Below, in pieces: positions 60,718 to 64,000 of a stretch of DNA of 64,000 bases; the first letter of the stretch is position 1; every line of letters begins with the position of its first letter. Both the position numbers and the translations under genes were made by a program. Below the pieces are notes generated by a model, which saw only the letters and a list, made by a program, of their open reading frames with translations, was not told where the DNA came from and ran no database searches. The stretch comes from Sutterella sp. (GTDB lineage Bacteria > Pseudomonadota > Gammaproteobacteria > Burkholderiales > Burkholderiaceae_F), in contig JAHHRF010000002.1 of the NCBI GenBank assembly GCA_020025955.1, forward strand, positions 16,190 through 80,189, read 5' to 3'.

Positions 60718-61767
60718 TTAGGCCGTCGTCGCGGACTCTTCCGCAAAACGCACCAAGGTATTTAAGTGCGCCAAGGCACTACGAGCGAGGCTTCGTACGT
60801 TGTAGCCCCCTTCTAAGACGCTCACGACACGGCCCCCTGCCACTTGACGCGCCAGGGTTAAAAACCCACGGGTGAGCGCCGCAAAGTCGGCTTCCCCGAG
60901 TTTTAATTGCGCCATCTTCTCTTCCGTGTGGGCATCAAACCCGGCGGAAAAGAAAACCAGATCGGGCGAGAAGGTGGTGAGAATGGGGGCCCACTCTTCT
61001 TCAATTTTCGCCATCACGTCTTGCCCCGTGGCGCCCGCGGGCAGGGGCAAGCGGTGGGCGTTACCTGGCGCCACCTCCGCAATCGTTTGCGGATAAAGGG
61101 GCCACTGATAGAGGGAGAAAAACTGCACGCCTTCGACGTCAGCCAGAATTTCTTCGGTGCCGTCCCCGTGGTGCACGTCAAAGTCAATGACGGCAATACG
61201 TTCCACCCCGTAGCGGTGCTTCGCATAAAGCGCCCCTAAAGCGACGTTGTTGACGTAACAAAAGCCGGCGGCCGTCGCGCGCCCCGCATGGTGTCCCGGG
61301 GGACGAATCGCACAAAATGCATTTTCAAAGCGATCGAGCATGACGGCGTCCACCGCATCCAATACGGCGCCGGCAGAAAGCGCAGCGCGCTCAAAGGTCT
61401 GCGCTTGCACAGGGGTGTCCGGTGACGCAAACGTGGCCAGGGCCGTCTCATCGCCCTGGCTTGCGGCCTCCAATCGCGCTAAATAGCTGGGATCGTGCGC
61501 CAAGGCCATTTCCTCTAACGACGCAGGTCGCGAAATCACGCGTTCCACACGGTCGTCAAGGCCTGTCGCAATCAGCATCGACTCAATCGCGTCCAAACGC
61601 TCTGGGCTCTCAGGCGAGCGCGGAATCTCAAAGCGCGACTCCCCCAATTGGGACTTCACCAAGTCCTCGGGCGACGGGGCGGCTTCAGGGATTTCAGGCG
61701 CTTCACAATCCACTGCTTCATGGGTGAAATACCCCGTGCGAATGGGTTTAGGGAGAGTAGAGGTCAC
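60718..61767 (-). CDS. Histone-deacetylase-family (class II) enzyme
   Basis: 349 aa from GTG 61767; another GTG at 61824 is possible, and a TATTAT near 61803 favours the shorter form. Zinc/active-site motifs: RPPGHHAG (tandem His), VIDFDVHHGDGT (Asp, His ligands), SAGFDAH (Asp) and the C-terminal LEGGYNVRSLARS. Bacterial members deacetylate acetyl-lysine, acetylpolyamines or acetoin-related substrates; the true substrate is unknown here. Possibly in an operon with the UMF1 transporter. Confidence 0.9.
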   Translation of the reverse strand: MTSTLPKPIRTGYFTHEAVDCEAPEIPEAAPSPEDLVKSQLGESRFEIPRSPESPERLDAIESMLIATGLDDRVERVISRPASLEEMALAHDPSYLARLEAASQGDETALATFASPDTPVQAQTFERAALSAGAVLDAVDAVMLDRFENAFCAIRPPGHHAGRATAAGFCYVNNVALGALYAKHRYGVERIAVIDFDVHHGDGTEEILADVEGVQFFSLYQWPLYPQTIAEVAPGNAHRLPLPAGATGQDVMAKIEEEWAPILTTFSPDLVFFSAGFDAHTEEKMAQLKLGEADFAALTRGFLTLARQVAGGRVVSVLEGGYNVRSLARSALAHLNTLVRFAEESATTA

Positions 61768-61821
61768 GTCAGTGCGATAAAAGAATTCAATAATGGTTGT
61801 AGATAATACTCTAGTCTGGGT

Positions 61822-61916
61822 CACCAAGCGTTGTCATTTCGATCAAGCAAGACGGTTAGGGGCTTGGTAAAATGTGCCCACGACCGATACACCAAGCGTC
61901 TAACCGTGGGCGTTTT
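61822..61916 (+). promoter_or_regulatory. Interleaved hairpins and terminator in mltB leader
   Basis: CACCAAGCGT occurs at 61822-61831 and again at 61890-61899. CTTGGT (61863-61868) can pair with either copy. With the second it extends to a 17-position stem (61852-61868 with 61891-61907, one mismatch and one G-U). That stem excludes the terminator-like stem GCCCACG (61876-61882) / CGTGGGC (61905-61911) followed by GTTTTT. It may also act as a feature of the divergent deacetylase promoter. Confidence 0.5.
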
Positions 61917-61969
61917 TCACGCCTTGACCGCTTGCCTTCGGCCCCTCTCTCTTTTCTTGGACAATCGAA

Positions 61970-63085
61970 TTGCTTCGTTTCGCCCTCTCTTTTCGACCCC
62001 TCACGTCTCTTTTGGTTTTCGTTGGCCTTGCGCTGGTGAGCTATGGGGTGATTGCCCCCAAGGTTGCCGTCGCGGAACCCGCCCACTATGAAACGCGAGA
62101 ACCGGTGAAGGCCTACTTAACCGCCTTGTCCCAAGAAACCCAGATTCCGTATGCGTGGTTAAAAGAGGCCGTCGAAGCGGCGCAATACTGTCGCCTCTGC
62201 GAAAAGCGCATGACGCCCAGAAAGCGTCCCGCCACCGCTGACAAATCCCAACAAGCCAAACCTCGCCCCCTTAATTTCTTGCATTATTCGCGACGCCTCC
62301 TGGGGGCCGATCGTATGGAGCGTGGGCTCGCCTTTTTAGAGACGCACCAAGCCACCTTTCAAAAGGCGTACGATGAGACGGGCGTCTCCCCTTGGGTGAT
62401 TGCCTCCATCATCGGCATCGAAACGCACTACGGTCATCAGATGGGGAACTTCCGCGTGCTGGACGTCTTAATGACCTTGTCCTTTGACTACACGCGTCGT
62501 GAAACGTTCTACAAAAAAGAGCTCGGTCACTTCTTGCGCTACTGCTACCGTGAAGGGATTGATCCCACCTCGGTGCGTGGCAGTTGGGCGGGCGCCTGGG
62601 GCTATGGGCAGTTTATGCCCAGTTCCGTCGACGCCTACGCCAAGGACGGGAATGGTGACGGGCACGCCGACTTAACGGGAAGCCCTGAGGACGCCATTAT
62701 GAGTGTGGCCAATTACCTCGCGAAAAACGGCTGGGAAAAGGGTACCCCCATCATGCTCCGAGCCCAAGGCACGGACGAGGTGTTACGTCCCTTTGTGAAA
62801 AAGACGATTAAGCCGCAGGTCCCCTTAAAGGCATTGCGTGACGCAGGCGTCAAGGTGATGAGTGAAGCGCCTGACACCTTAAACGTGTTGGTTGCAGACA
62901 TCTATTGGAAAAAGGATACGAAGCTCCACGGAACCTACTGGTACCTGGGCACGCAAAACTTCTCCACGATCCTCTCCTACAACCGTGCGTACTACTACGC
63001 GACAGCGGTTACGCTCTTGGCGGAACGCTTTGAAGCGGCCTTTGCGACGCGTGGGGAAACGCTCTTTAAAGAACCCACCCCCTAA
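61970..63085 (+). CDS. mltB: Lytic murein transglycosylase B
   Basis: 371 aa from a TTG at 61970, the only start compatible with the signal peptide (LTSLLVFVGLALVSYGVIA); in-frame stops lie at 61925 and 61901. Cleaves peptidoglycan glycan strands to 1,6-anhydroMurNAc. SLT_2 motifs: catalytic Glu in IGIETHYG (about 148), GSWAGAWGYGQFMPSS, an EF-hand-like DGNGDGHADL and SPEDAIMSVANYLAKNGW. No lipobox Cys, so probably a soluble periplasmic form. The linker about 70-95 is Lys/Arg-rich. Confidence 0.93.
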   Translation: MLRFALSFRPLTSLLVFVGLALVSYGVIAPKVAVAEPAHYETREPVKAYLTALSQETQIPYAWLKEAVEAAQYCRLCEKRMTPRKRPATADKSQQAKPRPLNFLHYSRRLLGADRMERGLAFLETHQATFQKAYDETGVSPWVIASIIGIETHYGHQMGNFRVLDVLMTLSFDYTRRETFYKKELGHFLRYCYREGIDPTSVRGSWAGAWGYGQFMPSSVDAYAKDGNGDGHADLTGSPEDAIMSVANYLAKNGWEKGTPIMLRAQGTDEVLRPFVKKTIKPQVPLKALRDAGVKVMSEAPDTLNVLVADIYWKKDTKLHGTYWYLGTQNFSTILSYNRAYYYATAVTLLAERFEAAFATRGETLFKEPTP

Positions 63086-63103
63086 CCCGTAGACGTATCA
63101 TTT

Positions 63104-63277
63104 GTCACGATTCTTGGGGCGAGAGGCCCCTAAAAGGCGTGACAGCCTCCCCTTGCCCGCTTTAAAATGACGAGTAAGGACGACTAGTGCTTTTCTCTTA
63201 GGGGTTAGACCCGTGACCGATTCCCTTTCGTCGGCACACCCTAGACCCTTTCCCTTTACCCCTTGAAAAGCGACGAA
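63104..63277 (+). other. Gap before DMT transporter: hairpins, no gene
   Basis: The 63086-63398 gap has no supported ORF. GTCACG (63104-63109) pairs with CGTGAC (63138-63143), enclosing GGGGC-GAGAG-GCCCC (63116-63130); it could end the mltB transcript. Further on TTCGTCG (63227-63233) pairs with CGACGAA (63271-63277). No known leader recognised. Confidence 0.4.
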
Positions 63278-63398
63278 CGCCCTTTGAGGCTCCCCCTACC
63301 CTTTATAGACGCGGGCACAGACCCGAAACATGACCACGAGGGTAACCCGACGTGCCTCACCCCCTTCACGATAAAAACAATCAATAGGAGGCAGGACC

Positions 63399-64000
63399 AT
63401 GTTACTTGGCGTGCTCTATGGCGTTTTAGCGGGCGCCCTCTGGGGACTGATTTATGTTGCCCCACTCTTTGTGCCGGACTACCATCCGGTGCTCGTTGCC
63501 TTAGGTCGATTCTTAGTCTTTGGTGCCATTGCCGTGCCCTTTATTCTGGCGCACCGCGACGAGCTCAAAGCCTTTCCCATCCAGCAGCGTAAAGAAGCGT
63601 TTTATTACGCGTTTTTCGGTAACGTCCTCTTTTATTCGTGCTTAACGGTTTGTATTCGTTTAGCCGGTGCCCCGTTGGCGGGCATGTTTACCGCCATGAT
63701 CCCCGTCTTTGTGGCCATGGTCGCTAACGTCAAATACACCCGAGAGGGCCGAGGCTTAGCGTGGTCCAAGATTGTGCCCCCGTTAGTCTTAATGTTCTCG
63801 GGGCTCATCATTGCCAACATTACCGAGTTCCAACACTTCACGGACAACATGGATAGCCCCGTGCAGTATTGGACGGGCGTGGGCTTTGGGCTTATCTCCA
63901 TCGTGGCCTGGACGTGGTTTTCCATCATGAATGGGGAATTCCTCCTTCAGCACAAAGATAAAAGCACCAAGATGTGGACGGCCTTGCAAGGGGCGAGCAC
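63399..64000 (+). CDS. EamA/DMT-superfamily transporter, 3' end outside window
   Basis: ATG 63399 with AGGAGG seven bases upstream; open to the last base (200 codons seen). Hydrophobic segments near 1-18, 24-44, 62-82, 87-105 and onward, starting MLLGVLYGVLAGALWGLIYVAP, then LGRFLVFGAIAVPF and APLAGMFTAMIPVFVAMVA. These are the first repeat and the start of the second of a 10-TM drug/metabolite transporter. Substrate not inferable. Confidence 0.85.
   Translation, partial: MLLGVLYGVLAGALWGLIYVAPLFVPDYHPVLVALGRFLVFGAIAVPFILAHRDELKAFPIQQRKEAFYYAFFGNVLFYSCLTVCIRLAGAPLAGMFTAMIPVFVAMVANVKYTREGRGLAWSKIVPPLVLMFSGLIIANITEFQHFTDNMDSPVQYWTGVGFGLISIVAWTWFSIMNGEFLLQHKDKSTKMWTALQGAS

Noticed and set aside
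63263-63592. 109-aa plus-strand ORF
   Set aside because: Out of frame with the DMT transporter, which has a strong AGGAGG and clear membrane segments.

Overview
The window reads as a chromosomal segment of a Gram-negative betaproteobacterium of order Burkholderiales, most likely a gut-type Sutterellaceae relative. This taxon is inferred from gene order (fimV-truA-accD-folC-dedD-cvpA, tsaB-rimI-udg, maf-methylase, ompR-envZ) and from an anaerobic, host-associated gene set (periplasmic nitrate reductase, trimeric autotransporter, heme-type TonB receptor). No database search was possible. Genes are dense, moderately GC-rich, and use the leucine codon TTA unusually often. I see no insertion sequence, prophage, CRISPR array or rRNA; there is one tRNA.

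Layout. 1-3.8 kb: 3' end of a trimeric autotransporter adhesin facing a Fur-boxed TonB receptor. 4.4-7.6 kb: guaB and guaA (GMP synthesis). 7.7-9.1 kb: thiamine pyrophosphokinase, a PnuC/PnuT transporter and tRNA-Gly(CCC). 9.2-12.7 kb: Na/Pi cotransporter and divergent YtcJ-type amidohydrolase. 12.9-14.7 kb: lysine riboswitch controlling an APC permease. 15.1-18.7 kb: napD-napA-napB. 19.1-25.1 kb (minus strand): panF-yhdT, tsaB-rimI-udg-like, a small exported protein and a GltS-type symporter. 25.4-27.6 kb: ompR-envZ. 27.7-31.1 kb: ispDF fusion, fadL-type porin, small membrane protein. 31.1-36.8 kb: mfd, yceD, maf and a tetrapyrrole-methylase-type methyltransferase. 37.1-46.1 kb: alpha-2-macroglobulin, pbpC and a Sel1-repeat protein. 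46.2-53.8 kb (minus): rhodanese, cvpA, dedD, folC, accD, truA, fimV. 54.3-58.5 kb: rimO, pgeF and rluD, divergent from bamD. 58.7-64 kb: orphan HNH nuclease, UMF1-type MFS protein, histone-deacetylase-family enzyme, mltB, and the start of a DMT/EamA transporter.

Physiology. The set points to an auxotrophic, import-dependent organism: lysine uptake under a lysine riboswitch, glutamate, pantothenate, phosphate and probable thiamine import, and loss of trpFBA from its usual place between truA and accD. Respiration uses NapAB, but no quinol dehydrogenase is encoded here.

The most interesting unexplained signals are noncoding. A two-copy intergenic element has ordered conserved blocks around a non-conserved hairpin (about 4.13-4.2 kb and 28.91-28.99 kb). 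Mutually exclusive RNA structures lie before folC and before mltB. A three-hairpin RNA with a terminator sits upstream of fimV. Structured leaders occur near the nap genes, and a 20-bp pyrimidine tandem repeat follows napB. On the protein side, an alpha-2-macroglobulin beside pbpC lacks the thioester motif, and a uracil-DNA-glycosylase-like protein has lost its Fe-S cysteines.
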